Below, piece after piece: positions 36,875-45,321 of a stretch of DNA of 64,000 nt; within the stretch, counting starts at the first letter, position 1; each line of letters starts with the position of its first letter. The translations under genes and the position numbers were made by a program. This DNA is from Paenibacillus sp. FSL R7-0273 (GTDB taxonomy: Bacteria > Bacillota > Bacilli > Paenibacillales > Paenibacillaceae). Under the pieces are notes generated by a model. It worked only from the letters and a program-made list of their open reading frames with translations, made no database searches and was not told where the DNA came from. The stretch is taken from the NCBI RefSeq assembly GCF_000758625.1, contig NZ_CP009283.1:3917501-3981500 (forward strand). The letters run 5' to 3'.

Positions 36875-38009
36875 TGACAATCTGGTACGCAAAGGGCTGA
36901 TGTCTATGCTGCCCTGGAGCGAATATCAAATGAGCGTTGTAGGGGAAGCCAAGAACGGTGAGAAGGCTTTGGAGTTTCTGGCCGGGCACCGTGTTGATTT
37001 ACTCCTTACCGATCTGGCGATGCCTGTCATGTCCGGGATGGAGCTGATGCGCATCGTGCGGAAACAGTATCCACATATTGCAATTGTCGTTCTTACGCTT
37101 CATCAGGATTTTGAATATATCCAGGATTGCCTGCGGCTCGGGGCCATTGATTATATCGCCAAGGTGGAGCTGGAGACGGACAGCTATGATGAGGTGATGG
37201 ACAGAATAATCGGGAGAATTATGGAGGAAAAAACAAAGAGCGGCGTGATTCCGATGCTGGAGGATGACCGTCAGAATTATAACTGGTTCTATGAAGCCCG
37301 TCACGAGCTGAAGTCGCCGGCTGCAGCACCGGGTACCCCACCCCGTTCCGAAACGGCCAGCGAAGTTCTTCCAGCGGAGTTAAAGCAAATCGGGCTGTCG
37401 CTGGGCTGGGTGCATAAGAACGCTGAGTATGCAGCGTTTCTGGAGAGTCTCAAGAAGGCAGCCCTGCCGCCGCACAGGCTAACCACTTTCCTGAATTCTA
37501 TGCTGCAGGGCTGGAATCCCATCTATACTTCTGTGACCAGGCAGCAATTGGAGCTGCCGGAGGCCTTCAGCGCCTGGTATGAAGTGGAAGAATGGCTGGA
37601 CCAAGCCAGAGTCTCTCTCTCTTCCGCTATCGGCAAGCCGCAATATTCCGGAGAGGTCAAAGAATGCATTGCCCGGGCGGTACAGGCCATACACGAGGAA
37701 TTCTCCGGCCCGGTCACGGCTTCGGCAATAGCCGGGCAGGTGAATATGAGCCGGAGCTATTTTAGCCAGTGCTTCAAGGATATCATTGGTATGACCTTTA
37801 ACGAGTATTTACGCTCCGTCCGGGTAGATAAGGCCAAGGATTACCTGCAATATACCCAGAAGAACGTGCAATGGATCTCCGAGCATACGGGATACACGGA
37901 TCAGAAATATTTCAGCCGCGTCTTTCACGGAAGAACAGGCATGCTGCCCACCGAGTACCGGCAAGCGTTTCACTCCGGGAAACAAATGTCCGATTTACAG
38001 GGGGAGTAA
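36849..38009 (+). CDS. YesN-like response regulator (receiver + AraC HTH)
   Basis: A 386-residue regulator, close to the size of B. subtilis YesN. Receiver residues 1-125: DDD pocket, acceptor Asp55 in LLLTDLAMPVMSG, Thr in VVLTLH, and Lys in IAKVEL. The linker is unusually Pro/Ala-rich near 155-170. The C-terminal AraC domain (about 275-380) has TASAIAGQVNMSRSYFSQCF and VQWISEHTGYTDQKYFSRVF. Its start overlaps the kinase gene. The binding-protein gene follows 128 bp later, so that region is the likely target promoter. Confidence 0.9.
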   Translation: MINVLIVDDDNLVRKGLMSMLPWSEYQMSVVGEAKNGEKALEFLAGHRVDLLLTDLAMPVMSGMELMRIVRKQYPHIAIVVLTLHQDFEYIQDCLRLGAIDYIAKVELETDSYDEVMDRIIGRIMEEKTKSGVIPMLEDDRQNYNWFYEARHELKSPAAAPGTPPRSETASEVLPAELKQIGLSLGWVHKNAEYAAFLESLKKAALPPHRLTTFLNSMLQGWNPIYTSVTRQQLELPEAFSAWYEVEEWLDQARVSLSSAIGKPQYSGEVKECIARAVQAIHEEFSGPVTASAIAGQVNMSRSYFSQCFKDIIGMTFNEYLRSVRVDKAKDYLQYTQKNVQWISEHTGYTDQKYFSRVFHGRTGMLPTEYRQAFHSGKQMSDLQGE

Positions 38010-38137
38010 TGTCCTGAATTGCCGCCAACTTCCGCCATTCTTCTACCCAAAGCCGAGACCGCTGTCTACCATGTAGGCGGTTTCAATCATGTATACTCAG
38101 ATCACAAGGTGCGATTACTGAGAGAAGGGAAGGTCAG

Positions 38138-39826
38138 ATGAAGGGAAGACAGGGGATCGCTGCTTTGGCTGCTTTTATGTCGTTGCTGCTGTTTGCAGGC
38201 GGATGCCGCGGAGCGGAGAATTCAGGCCCTGGCGTGGGGCAGTCCCGTTCCAGGCTGCTACCCGGTTCCTCTGGAAAATATGAAGAACCGGTCACGATCA
38301 GAATCGGTACGACGATCGAATCGACAAGAGCGATGCTTGAGGGTGAAACACTTGTCGACAATCAGTACACCCGCAATATCCGCAGCAACCTGAATATAGT
38401 AGTCGATTATGCGTTTAAGGCTTCACCAGCCAATTATAACCAGAAGGTTAGCCTGGCCATTGCCAGCGGCGATCTCCCGGATGCGATGATTGTCGGGGCC
38501 GTAGAGCTTAGGGAGATGGTGGAGGCAGACCAGCTGGCCGATTTGACAGACGTTTACCATACCTATGCTTCACCGGTCATCAAACGGATTGTAGACAGCA
38601 CCGACGGGGAAGCCCTGAAGAGCGTGACGTTTGGCGGCAAAATTCTGGCCCTCCCCAATGTGCAGCTGCGCGCGGATGGCATTCATCTGCTGTGGCTCCG
38701 CAAGGATTGGCTGGACAAGCTGAATCTGCAGCGGCCGCAGACGATGGAGGAGCTGGAACAGATCGCCCGCGCCTTTGTAGAGCAGGACCCGGATGGTAAT
38801 CAAAAGGCGGATACGATCGGTCTGGCCGGCCCGGGGTCGACAGGTAGACTGTATGCCACTTTCCTGCAGTCGACCAACAATCTGTATGGGTTTGACGGTA
38901 TCTTCTCTGCTTACAATGCTTATCCGGGGTACTGGCTGGAGAAGGAAGGTAAGGTGGTCTATGGTTCGGTCCAGCCGGAGACGAAAGAAGCGTTGGAGAA
39001 ATTGAGAGAGATGTACCTGGCCGGAGTGATTGACCCGGAAACTGGAGTGCGTGAGGATCCGGGTGACCCCATTGCCAAAGGGAAGACCGGAATGTTCTTT
39101 GCACCATGGTGGGCGCCTTACACTGCTATCGGCGATGCTGTCAAGAATGATCCATCTGCCAATTGGCAGGCCTATGCGCTTCCGCTGGACAGCAGCGGGC
39201 AATTCCGGCCGCACATGAGCACCTCAACCAATCAGTTCCTGGTCGTCCGTAAGGGTTACGAGTATCCTGAGGCAGCAATGCTAATCCTCAACAATCTCGT
39301 TCTTGGAGAGAGCGAGGGGGCGTTTACGACAGAACGGGGACCCACCGAATATCCGCTGCGGATGACCTATGCTCCGGCTGATGAGACGGAGTTTGAGGTT
39401 AAAGCACTGCGGCAGGTGCTGGCGGGGACGAAGCGGGCGGAGGATTTCCTCAACCAGCCTGAATACAAAATGCTGCAAGCCGACCTCAAGAGCATCAGTC
39501 CGGTCAAACTGGGGCCTTATGACAAATACGATATCCAGTACTGGAACCCTGAAGCAGACCGGGCCATGTGGGTAAGGGCTTACGCCTTACTCGTCGGTGG
39601 AGGCCCACTAGTCGATAACGCGATCAACGGGGTCTACAGCGCCACATATACACAGACCCAAACGATGGAAACGAAGTGGCTCAAGCTTCAGCGGATGGAG
39701 GAGGAAGCCTTCCTGAAAATTATTCTGGGCGGTGCCCCGCCGGATGCCTTTGATCAATTCGTCCAGGAGTGGAGCAGGCTCGGCGGGGAACAGATTACCC
39801 GTGAAGTGCAGCAGCTGGTTCAATAA
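38138..39826 (+). CDS. Extracellular solute-binding lipoprotein, LplA-like (locus 2, first)
   Basis: A 562-residue lipoprotein with signal peptide and lipobox FAGGC. The mature part shows the sugar-binder pattern: VTIRIGTTIESTR, ASGDLPDAMIVGAVELREM, HLLWLRKDWLDKL, DGNQKADTIGLAGPG and GKTGMFFAPWWAPYT. The DPDGNQKADT loop resembles a calcium-binding turn common in this family. It heads the importer genes of locus 2 and, unlike the pair in locus 1, is only distantly similar to the second binding protein at 41951. A GC-rich stem-loop without a T-run follows its stop and may protect its message. Ligand unknown. Confidence 0.88.
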   Translation: MKGRQGIAALAAFMSLLLFAGGCRGAENSGPGVGQSRSRLLPGSSGKYEEPVTIRIGTTIESTRAMLEGETLVDNQYTRNIRSNLNIVVDYAFKASPANYNQKVSLAIASGDLPDAMIVGAVELREMVEADQLADLTDVYHTYASPVIKRIVDSTDGEALKSVTFGGKILALPNVQLRADGIHLLWLRKDWLDKLNLQRPQTMEELEQIARAFVEQDPDGNQKADTIGLAGPGSTGRLYATFLQSTNNLYGFDGIFSAYNAYPGYWLEKEGKVVYGSVQPETKEALEKLREMYLAGVIDPETGVREDPGDPIAKGKTGMFFAPWWAPYTAIGDAVKNDPSANWQAYALPLDSSGQFRPHMSTSTNQFLVVRKGYEYPEAAMLILNNLVLGESEGAFTTERGPTEYPLRMTYAPADETEFEVKALRQVLAGTKRAEDFLNQPEYKMLQADLKSISPVKLGPYDKYDIQYWNPEADRAMWVRAYALLVGGGPLVDNAINGVYSATYTQTQTMETKWLKLQRMEEEAFLKIILGGAPPDAFDQFVQEWSRLGGEQITREVQQLVQ

Positions 39827-39837
39827 AAGACTGACGG

Positions 39838-39862
39838 CCGGCGCCGGTACAGCTGGTGCCGG
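39838..39862 (+). other. GC-rich stem-loop between binding protein and permease
   Basis: CCGGCGCC (39838-39845) pairs with GGTGCCGG (39855-39862), eight pairs with one wobble, and no T-run follows. Stem-loops at this place commonly stabilise the upstream message so that the binding protein is made in excess over the permeases. Confidence 0.5.
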
Positions 39863-39970
39863 ATCTTGAATCTGAGCTACGTCCCCTCCAGAGGTCAGAG
39901 GATAACTTCATGCGCGCATTATATGTAAATATATCCCTTATAGTATAAATTAAGTATGGAGGCTCAAGCG

Positions 39971-40930
39971 ATGGACATTCAACCTGCAAGTCAAAGTCCG
40001 GTTACCCCCAAGCTGCCAAAGAGGGCTCACAGCAAGGATAAGCTCCAGCTGTTCCTGATGGCGCTGCCATTTCTGGTGCTTGCGTTCCTGTTCTCCTATC
40101 TCCCGCTGTACGGCTGGATTTATGCCTTCTACGACTACCGGCCGGGTATTCCGCTTGCCGTTTCCGAGTTCATGGGCTGGGACTGGTTCACGTCCATGTT
40201 CTCAAATGAAGTACAGCGGCAGGAGATTATCCGGGTGCTGCGCAATACTTTTGCCATCAGCGGTTTGAATATTGCTACATCAGTATTGCCGGTGATCTTC
40301 GCGATCTTTCTGGTCGAACTGCGGAGCACGCGGTTCAAGAAGGTAGTACAGACTCTGACCACTCTGCCTAACTTTATCAGCTGGGTCTTGGTCTATTCCT
40401 TCGCCTTCATGCTGTTCTCGGTCGACAACGGGTTTCTGAACAATTTCCTGCTCGACATGGGCTGGATATCCCGCCCGCTCAACATTCTTGCTTCCGACGA
40501 CCATACCTGGATGGCAATGACGCTATGGAGTGTATGGAAGGGCTTAGGGTGGGGCGCAATCATGTATATTGCGGCGATTACAGGCATTGACCAGGAAATT
40601 TATGAGGCGGCAAGAGTCGACGGCGCGGGCCGTTTCCGGTTAATGTGGCATGTGACTGTTCCCGGCCTGATGCCGACCTTCTTCGTTCTGCTGCTGCTCT
40701 CAATCGGTAACTTTATCAATAACGGAATGGAGCAATTCTACGTCTTCCAGAATGCAATGAACACGAATCATATCGAGGTTCTAGACCTGTATGTCTACAA
40801 CATCGGGATGACCAATTCCAACTTCGGCTTTGCAACCGCTGTCAGTATGCTGAAATCCCTGGTCAGCCTGTTCCTGCTGTTTATTGCCAACACCCTGTCC
40901 AAAGTCATCCGCGGCGACAGCATCTTTTAA
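39971..40930 (+). CDS. LplB-like sugar ABC transporter permease (locus 2)
   Basis: A permease of 319 residues with six helices, the B-type segment LYGWIYAFYDYRPG, and the coupling loop EIYEAARVDGAGRFRLMWHV followed by PGLMPTFF. ATG 39956 lies before a GGAGG (39958-39962) that is itself the ribosome binding site, so ATG 39971, eight bases after it, is the true start. It ends 33 bases before the second permease. No ATPase gene is present in the locus. Confidence 0.9.
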   Translation: MDIQPASQSPVTPKLPKRAHSKDKLQLFLMALPFLVLAFLFSYLPLYGWIYAFYDYRPGIPLAVSEFMGWDWFTSMFSNEVQRQEIIRVLRNTFAISGLNIATSVLPVIFAIFLVELRSTRFKKVVQTLTTLPNFISWVLVYSFAFMLFSVDNGFLNNFLLDMGWISRPLNILASDDHTWMAMTLWSVWKGLGWGAIMYIAAITGIDQEIYEAARVDGAGRFRLMWHVTVPGLMPTFFVLLLLSIGNFINNGMEQFYVFQNAMNTNHIEVLDLYVYNIGMTNSNFGFATAVSMLKSLVSLFLLFIANTLSKVIRGDSIF

Positions 40931-40963
40931 CCAGCAGACCTGAAAAAGGAGAGTTGAGACCCT

Positions 40964-41851
40964 ATGTCCGTCAAAGAGAAATTCTCATGGTTCCACTTCT
41001 TTAACTATGCCGTCTTTGCCCTCATCACGCTCATATGCGTATTTCCTTTCTATTATCTGTTCATCAATACGATTAGCAACAACGACCTCAGCAGCAGGGG
41101 ACTGGTCATGTTCTATCCGAAGGGGCTGCATCTGACCAACTATATCGATGTGTTCAAAATACCCGGTCTGGGGCAGGCGGCGCTGGTGTCGCTCGGCCGG
41201 ACGCTGCTCGGTACGCTGCTGACCGTTGCCGCTTCCGCTTTTCTCGGCTATCTGTTCACCAAGCAGATGTGGGGCCGCAGGTTCTGGTACCGGTTCCTCG
41301 TCATTACGATGTACTTCAACGCCGGGCTGATTCCTTGGTATCTGACTATGCTGCACCTGGGCCTGACCAACAACTTCCTGGCTTACATTCTTCCGGCTAT
41401 AGTACAGCCATTCTTCATCATTCTGGTCAAAACCTTTGTTGAGTCCACACCGGTTGCCCTGCAAGAATCCGCTCAGATTGACGGAGCTGGTCATTTTAAG
41501 ATATTCACAAGCATTATCTTTCCGCTCATCACACCGATACTGGCCACCATCGCGATCTTCTCATCAGTGAGCCAGTGGAACAGCTTTACGGATACGTTGT
41601 TTCTCGTAACGGACCAGAAGCTGTTCACGCTTCAGTTCATCCTGTACCGGTACATGAACGAGGCCACCTCGATCGCTCAGCTGATGAAGCAAACCACCGG
41701 GGCCGTAAATATCGACCTGGCCAACATGGCAACGCCGACCTCAATCCGTACCACAGTATCCATGGTCGTCGTCCTGCCAATTCTGCTAGTCTATCCATTC
41801 TTCCAGCGGTTCTTCGTGAAGGGGATTATGATCGGCGCTGTTAAAGGCTAA
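40964..41851 (+). CDS. LplC-like sugar ABC transporter permease (locus 2)
   Basis: A 295-residue C-type permease: TM1 ALITLICVFPFYYLFINTIS, the ALQESAQIDGAGHFKIFTSI coupling loop, and the family end FVKGIMIGAVKG. ATG 40964 is behind AAAAGGAGAG. It pairs with the preceding permease to form the membrane pore. Confidence 0.92.
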   Translation: MSVKEKFSWFHFFNYAVFALITLICVFPFYYLFINTISNNDLSSRGLVMFYPKGLHLTNYIDVFKIPGLGQAALVSLGRTLLGTLLTVAASAFLGYLFTKQMWGRRFWYRFLVITMYFNAGLIPWYLTMLHLGLTNNFLAYILPAIVQPFFIILVKTFVESTPVALQESAQIDGAGHFKIFTSIIFPLITPILATIAIFSSVSQWNSFTDTLFLVTDQKLFTLQFILYRYMNEATSIAQLMKQTTGAVNIDLANMATPTSIRTTVSMVVVLPILLVYPFFQRFFVKGIMIGAVKG

Positions 41852-41950
41852 GATCGGCTGAGTTGTTCTTAAAGGGGGTGAGGCGGAATTACCCGGAAAT
41901 CTGAGGAAGCTTAAGACCAACAGTATACACAAGGGGAGGAAGTCAGCAAT

Positions 41951-43735
41951 ATGAAAAAGAAATGGCTTGGAACGGCACTTCTCAGCGTTATGTGCGCAAC
42001 GCTTGTATTTACTTCTGCGTGCGGCAATGGGAACAACAATAGTTCATCTAACAATGGTAAAAATACATCTTCATCCGCAGCACCGGGGGAGGGCAGCGGG
42101 TCCGGGACGGCAGGCAGGGAAGAGATCACGATCGATGTCTTCTCGATGCTGGCCAACTATGCCGGTGAGCAGCCGGGCTGGTTCGCCAAGCTGGTCAAGG
42201 ATAAGTTCAATATCAAGCTGAACATTATTGCCTCCAATCTGGCAGGCGGACAGCAGAAAATTGCCACAATGATGGCCTCAGGCGATCTTGGGGACCTTGT
42301 TGTATTCGGCACCAACGGCAAGGATTATCAGGATGCGATCAAAGCCGGCCTGCTGCTGGACTGGACCAAGGATGATATGCTGAAGCAATACGGGCAAGGC
42401 TTACTGGACAATGCGCCAGAAGCGATCGAAGCCAATAAAAAGCAGTTCGGTGGCGGCACCTCTGTCTATGGCGTGGGCTTCGATGTAGGGACCGGTGAAG
42501 GACCATCCGAAGGAGCGACGATGAACTACGGGCCGAACCTGCGCTGGGATTTGTACCAGAAGCTTGGCAGTCCTGAAATCAAGACGCTGAACGATTATTT
42601 GCCGCTGCTGAAGCAGATGCAGGAGCTCGAGCCGAAGAGCGAGAACGGCCGTCCGACTTACGGCATCTCACTCTGGTCCGACTGGGACGGCAGTTATATG
42701 ACACTGGCTAAAGTCATTGCCCAGTTCCACGGGTACAATGAAGGCGACGGCCTGAACCCGGCGGGAATGATCCTGACCCATCAGAATAAAGATGAATGGC
42801 AGGGCGTGCTTGATGAAGACGGCTATTATCTGCAGGGCCTGAAATTCTATTTCGACGCCAACCAGATGGGACTGCTTGACCCGGACTCCCTGACGCAGAA
42901 GTTCTCCGATGTATCCAACAAGATCAAGGACGGCCAAGTATTCTTCTCGCATTTCCCTTGGGTGGATAACGTGTATAACACGCCTGAGCGTACGGCAGAG
43001 GGCAAAGGCTTTGCGCTGGTGCCGTTTGCAGAAGAAAAGGTCACCTCTTACGGTCAGAGTCCTTATGGCGGCAACCGCGTGTGGGCCATCGGCTCGAAAG
43101 CCAAAGAACCTGAGCGGATCATGGAATTCCTGAGCTGGCTGTACTCTCCGGAAGGCGTAATGGAATCCAACTACGGCCCGAAAGGCTTGGCCTGGGATAT
43201 TGACGAAAGCGGTAAGCCGTTCGTAACAGACTTCGGCTGGAAGGCGCTGCCGGCCAATGCCGAGCCGGTACCGGCAGAACTCGGCGGCGGTACGTTCAAG
43301 GACGGCACGAACCAGATCAACAATACGACACTGAAGCTGACGAACATCAATCCCGATACCGGAGAGACCTATGACTATAATCTCTGGCCTTCCACGCTGA
43401 ATCACGATCCTGATCCAGTCACGAAGAGCTGGCGCGAAGCGACGGGCGTCATGACAGCGAAGGACTATTTTGTTAAAAACAATATGATCGAAGTTTCAAA
43501 GCCGTTCTTTACTACCGAAACTCCGGTAACCGTACCAGCGCAGCTGCAGCAGAAGATTGACGGCATCGGCAAGATTATCAAGGAATACTCCTGGAAGATG
43601 ATTTTCTCCAAGAACGAGGAGCATTACAATCAGCTCAAGGCAGAAATGATCGAGAAGGCCAAGGGCCTCGGCTACGACGAAGCCGTACAATTTGAAGTAG
43701 GCAACGCCGAGAAGATGGTGTTTCCTCACAGGTAA
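41951..43735 (+). CDS. Extracellular solute-binding lipoprotein (locus 2, second)
   Basis: A 594-residue lipoprotein: signal peptide with lipobox FTSAC, a Ser/Asn/Gly-rich tether (about 25-55), then a periplasmic-binding-type fold (ITIDVFSMLANYAGEQPGW, KIATMMASGDLGDLVVFG, PTYGISLWSDWDGSYMTLAK). It follows GGGGAGGAAG. It is of the long sugar-binder class that goes with LplBC permeases but diverges strongly from the first binding protein of this locus, so the two probably bind different ligands or the second presents ligand to the sensor kinase. A terminator follows. Confidence 0.88.
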   Translation: MKKKWLGTALLSVMCATLVFTSACGNGNNNSSSNNGKNTSSSAAPGEGSGSGTAGREEITIDVFSMLANYAGEQPGWFAKLVKDKFNIKLNIIASNLAGGQQKIATMMASGDLGDLVVFGTNGKDYQDAIKAGLLLDWTKDDMLKQYGQGLLDNAPEAIEANKKQFGGGTSVYGVGFDVGTGEGPSEGATMNYGPNLRWDLYQKLGSPEIKTLNDYLPLLKQMQELEPKSENGRPTYGISLWSDWDGSYMTLAKVIAQFHGYNEGDGLNPAGMILTHQNKDEWQGVLDEDGYYLQGLKFYFDANQMGLLDPDSLTQKFSDVSNKIKDGQVFFSHFPWVDNVYNTPERTAEGKGFALVPFAEEKVTSYGQSPYGGNRVWAIGSKAKEPERIMEFLSWLYSPEGVMESNYGPKGLAWDIDESGKPFVTDFGWKALPANAEPVPAELGGGTFKDGTNQINNTTLKLTNINPDTGETYDYNLWPSTLNHDPDPVTKSWREATGVMTAKDYFVKNNMIEVSKPFFTTETPVTVPAQLQQKIDGIGKIIKEYSWKMIFSKNEEHYNQLKAEMIEKAKGLGYDEAVQFEVGNAEKMVFPHR

Positions 43736-43760
43736 GAGCTGGTTATAAACTGACAAAGCA

Positions 43761-43798
43761 AACAAGCACTTGGCATCGCCAGGTGCTTGTTTTGTTTT
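43761..43798 (+). terminator. Terminator after importer locus 2
   Basis: AACAAGCACTTGGC (43761-43774) pairs with GCCAGGTGCTTGTT (43778-43791), 14 pairs with one wobble, followed by TTTGTTTT. Confidence 0.88.
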
Positions 43799-43888
43799 GA
43801 AATTCGTGAAATTATTAAGCCCAATTACAATTATGCAATGGCTGCCCTATTTATTATATTTTATAATTCACCTAATTTTCATTGCAGA

Positions 43889-44023
43889 TTAATTATTTGA
43901 TGCAAAGAAATAGACAGATGAGAGCACAGCAACTAAGGCTATAACAACACCTATAAAGTGATAGCCTTTAAATAAAGTTCTCTGTGGACGCGAGTATACC
44001 AATAAACCCGATATCAGAATGGT
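43889..44023 (-). pseudogene. Small membrane-protein fragment, possible remnant
   Basis: A 44-codon minus-strand frame without a normal start reads ...LLVYSRPQRTLFKGYHFIG and then a hydrophobic helix (VVIALVAVLSSVYFF) ending SNN. It looks like the last two helices of a membrane protein. An in-frame stop (44024-44026) precedes it and no ribosome binding site is visible, so it is either a decayed gene or chance. The surrounding 43736-44300 stretch has no other convincing gene. Confidence 0.25.
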
Positions 44024-44033
44024 TTATTTTTTT
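44001..44033 (+). terminator. Hairpin with T-run in the gene-poor stretch
   Basis: AATAAACC (44001-44008) pairs with GGTTTATT (44021-44028), loop of 12, followed by TTTTT. It has no gene directly upstream on the plus strand, so it may be the leftover of a lost gene. Confidence 0.45.
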
Positions 44034-44215
44034 GTGTCTTTACGCAGGGGTCATAACGCGGTCGCTTTATCACGATTGTTCTGAAGTGAAACGAGCCTGC
44101 CTCCAGTCGAGTACCTGAGCTATGTACATATACCCCCGGGCAAGGAATCCTTAATACGAAAAATAGGGCTCATTTTGGAATAAAAGTTGCATAATTTTCG
44201 GATATTTTTTGTATG

Positions 44216-44279
44216 TTTGTATATTATCCTATTCATTTTGTATATTATCATTTACATTTCGCAACGAATTATGTACAAT
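44216..44279 (+). promoter_or_regulatory. Promoter of the XRE operon with 13-bp direct repeats
   Basis: TTTACA (44251-44256), a 17-base spacer and TACAAT (44274-44279) form a near-consensus sigma-A promoter whose message would start about 15 bases before the TTG start codon. Just upstream, TTTGTATATTATC occurs twice (44216-44228 and 44237-44249) with a 21-bp period, two helical turns, so both copies lie on one face of the DNA. Confidence 0.75.
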
Positions 44280-44300
44280 TCAAACCAGGAGGTGAACGAA

Positions 44301-44507
44301 TTGGGTAAATTAGGAAACCGAGTCCGTGAATTGAGGGCGAGGGACCGGTTATCACAAGAAGAGCTTGCTAAACGAGTAGGTGCTTCACGGCAGACTATTG
44401 CGCTAATTGAACGAGGGGACTATTCTCCTTCGGTGCTGCTGGGTCTGAAGATAGCTGCAGTGTTTGGAGTACTGGTTGAAGATGTTTTTTCAATTCAGGA
44501 TGAGTAA
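44301..44507 (+). CDS. XRE/Cro-type helix-turn-helix regulator, small
   Basis: A 68-residue DNA-binding protein made almost wholly of one HTH domain: RVRELRARDRLSQEELAKRV, GASRQTIALIERGDYSP, then LGLKIAAVFGVLVEDVF. This is the YozG/Cro-like group that acts as repressor for the membrane protein gene beside it. TTG 44301 is chosen because AGGAGGTG (44287-44294) is six bases upstream; the longer frame from 44187 adds a spurious hydrophobic stretch encoded by the promoter. It is followed 19 bases later by the DUF3169 gene, a pairing common in Bacillota. Confidence 0.88.
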   Translation: MGKLGNRVRELRARDRLSQEELAKRVGASRQTIALIERGDYSPSVLLGLKIAAVFGVLVEDVFSIQDE

Positions 44508-44526
44508 TAAGAGGAGCGTGTCAGTA

Positions 44527-45294
44527 ATGGATAAAACTAATAAACAATTGAATGTACAGAGAGTGACGAGAATTATGCTTTGGGCGATGCTTGGGGCTGT
44601 TATTGGCTCTTTGTTGGCACTAGATCTAATTAAAGTTCCTCAGGATGTCGACTTCACTATTTCCTTTTTGTATGAATATGATCTCTTGTTTGGTTTACTG
44701 GCGTTCATTGTCCTTGTGCTATTGGTTTGGAATGTGAAAGGTCTCTCTCGCTTACATACCATGAATGGTGAACATGAGGATATAGACTTGCCAATGACTC
44801 CGAAAGAGAAGCTGCTGAGTACCCTTCTCAAAATAAGCACTTATAACACTATTGTTAGTATTATCTGGCTGTTTCTTGCTATAGCCCTTGCTTTAGATGG
44901 AGGCCAGTTGAACGACAATAATACTACTTACATGTTGGTTAACCTGGTCTGCAGTTGGGTCATGCTGTTTATTGCTGTGTACCTGCAGAAGCGTACTGTT
45001 AAAGTTTTTAACAAGGTTTATCCAAACCGAATGTTAAATTTTAACACCGGCAGTCAGAAAGAAGCTGAACGTGAGCTGTTTGCCAATATGGATGAAGGCG
45101 AGCGCTGGATCGTCTACCGTTCTGCTTACTCCGCATATAAAGCTACCAGTAAAATGCTATTAGCTGGAATCTTAATTTTTGTACTCTATTCTGTGATATT
45201 CGGCTTTGCTCCGTTACCTATTATCGTTTTGGGTATCATTTGGCTGGTACAGCATATGGCGTATTACCGGGAAGTAAGCAGACAGTGTAAATAA
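44527..45294 (+). CDS. DUF3169-like membrane protein
   Basis: A 255-residue protein with about six helices: LWAMLGAVIGSLLALDLI, LLFGLLAFIVLVLLVW, IVSIIWLFLAIALALD, LVNLVCSWVMLFIAVYL and a C-terminal pair starting MLLAGILIFVLYSVIFG. Between the halves lies a soluble loop with NKVYPNRMLNFNTGS and DEGERWIVYRSAY. The pattern, including YPxRxxNF, fits DUF3169 proteins, which typically follow small XRE regulators and have no proven function. ATG 44527 follows AGAGGAG. Two upstream in-frame ATGs (44464 and 44500) overlap the XRE gene and lack a ribosome binding site. Confidence 0.8.
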   Translation: MDKTNKQLNVQRVTRIMLWAMLGAVIGSLLALDLIKVPQDVDFTISFLYEYDLLFGLLAFIVLVLLVWNVKGLSRLHTMNGEHEDIDLPMTPKEKLLSTLLKISTYNTIVSIIWLFLAIALALDGGQLNDNNTTYMLVNLVCSWVMLFIAVYLQKRTVKVFNKVYPNRMLNFNTGSQKEAERELFANMDEGERWIVYRSAYSAYKATSKMLLAGILIFVLYSVIFGFAPLPIIVLGIIWLVQHMAYYREVSRQCK

Positions 45295-45321
45295 TTCCTT
45301 ATATAAAAAGGAGTGATTCTA

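Noticed and set aside
38570..39214. 214-codon minus-strand frame opposite a solute-binding protein
   Set aside because: Antisense to a clear lipoprotein gene, with no ribosome binding site or domain.
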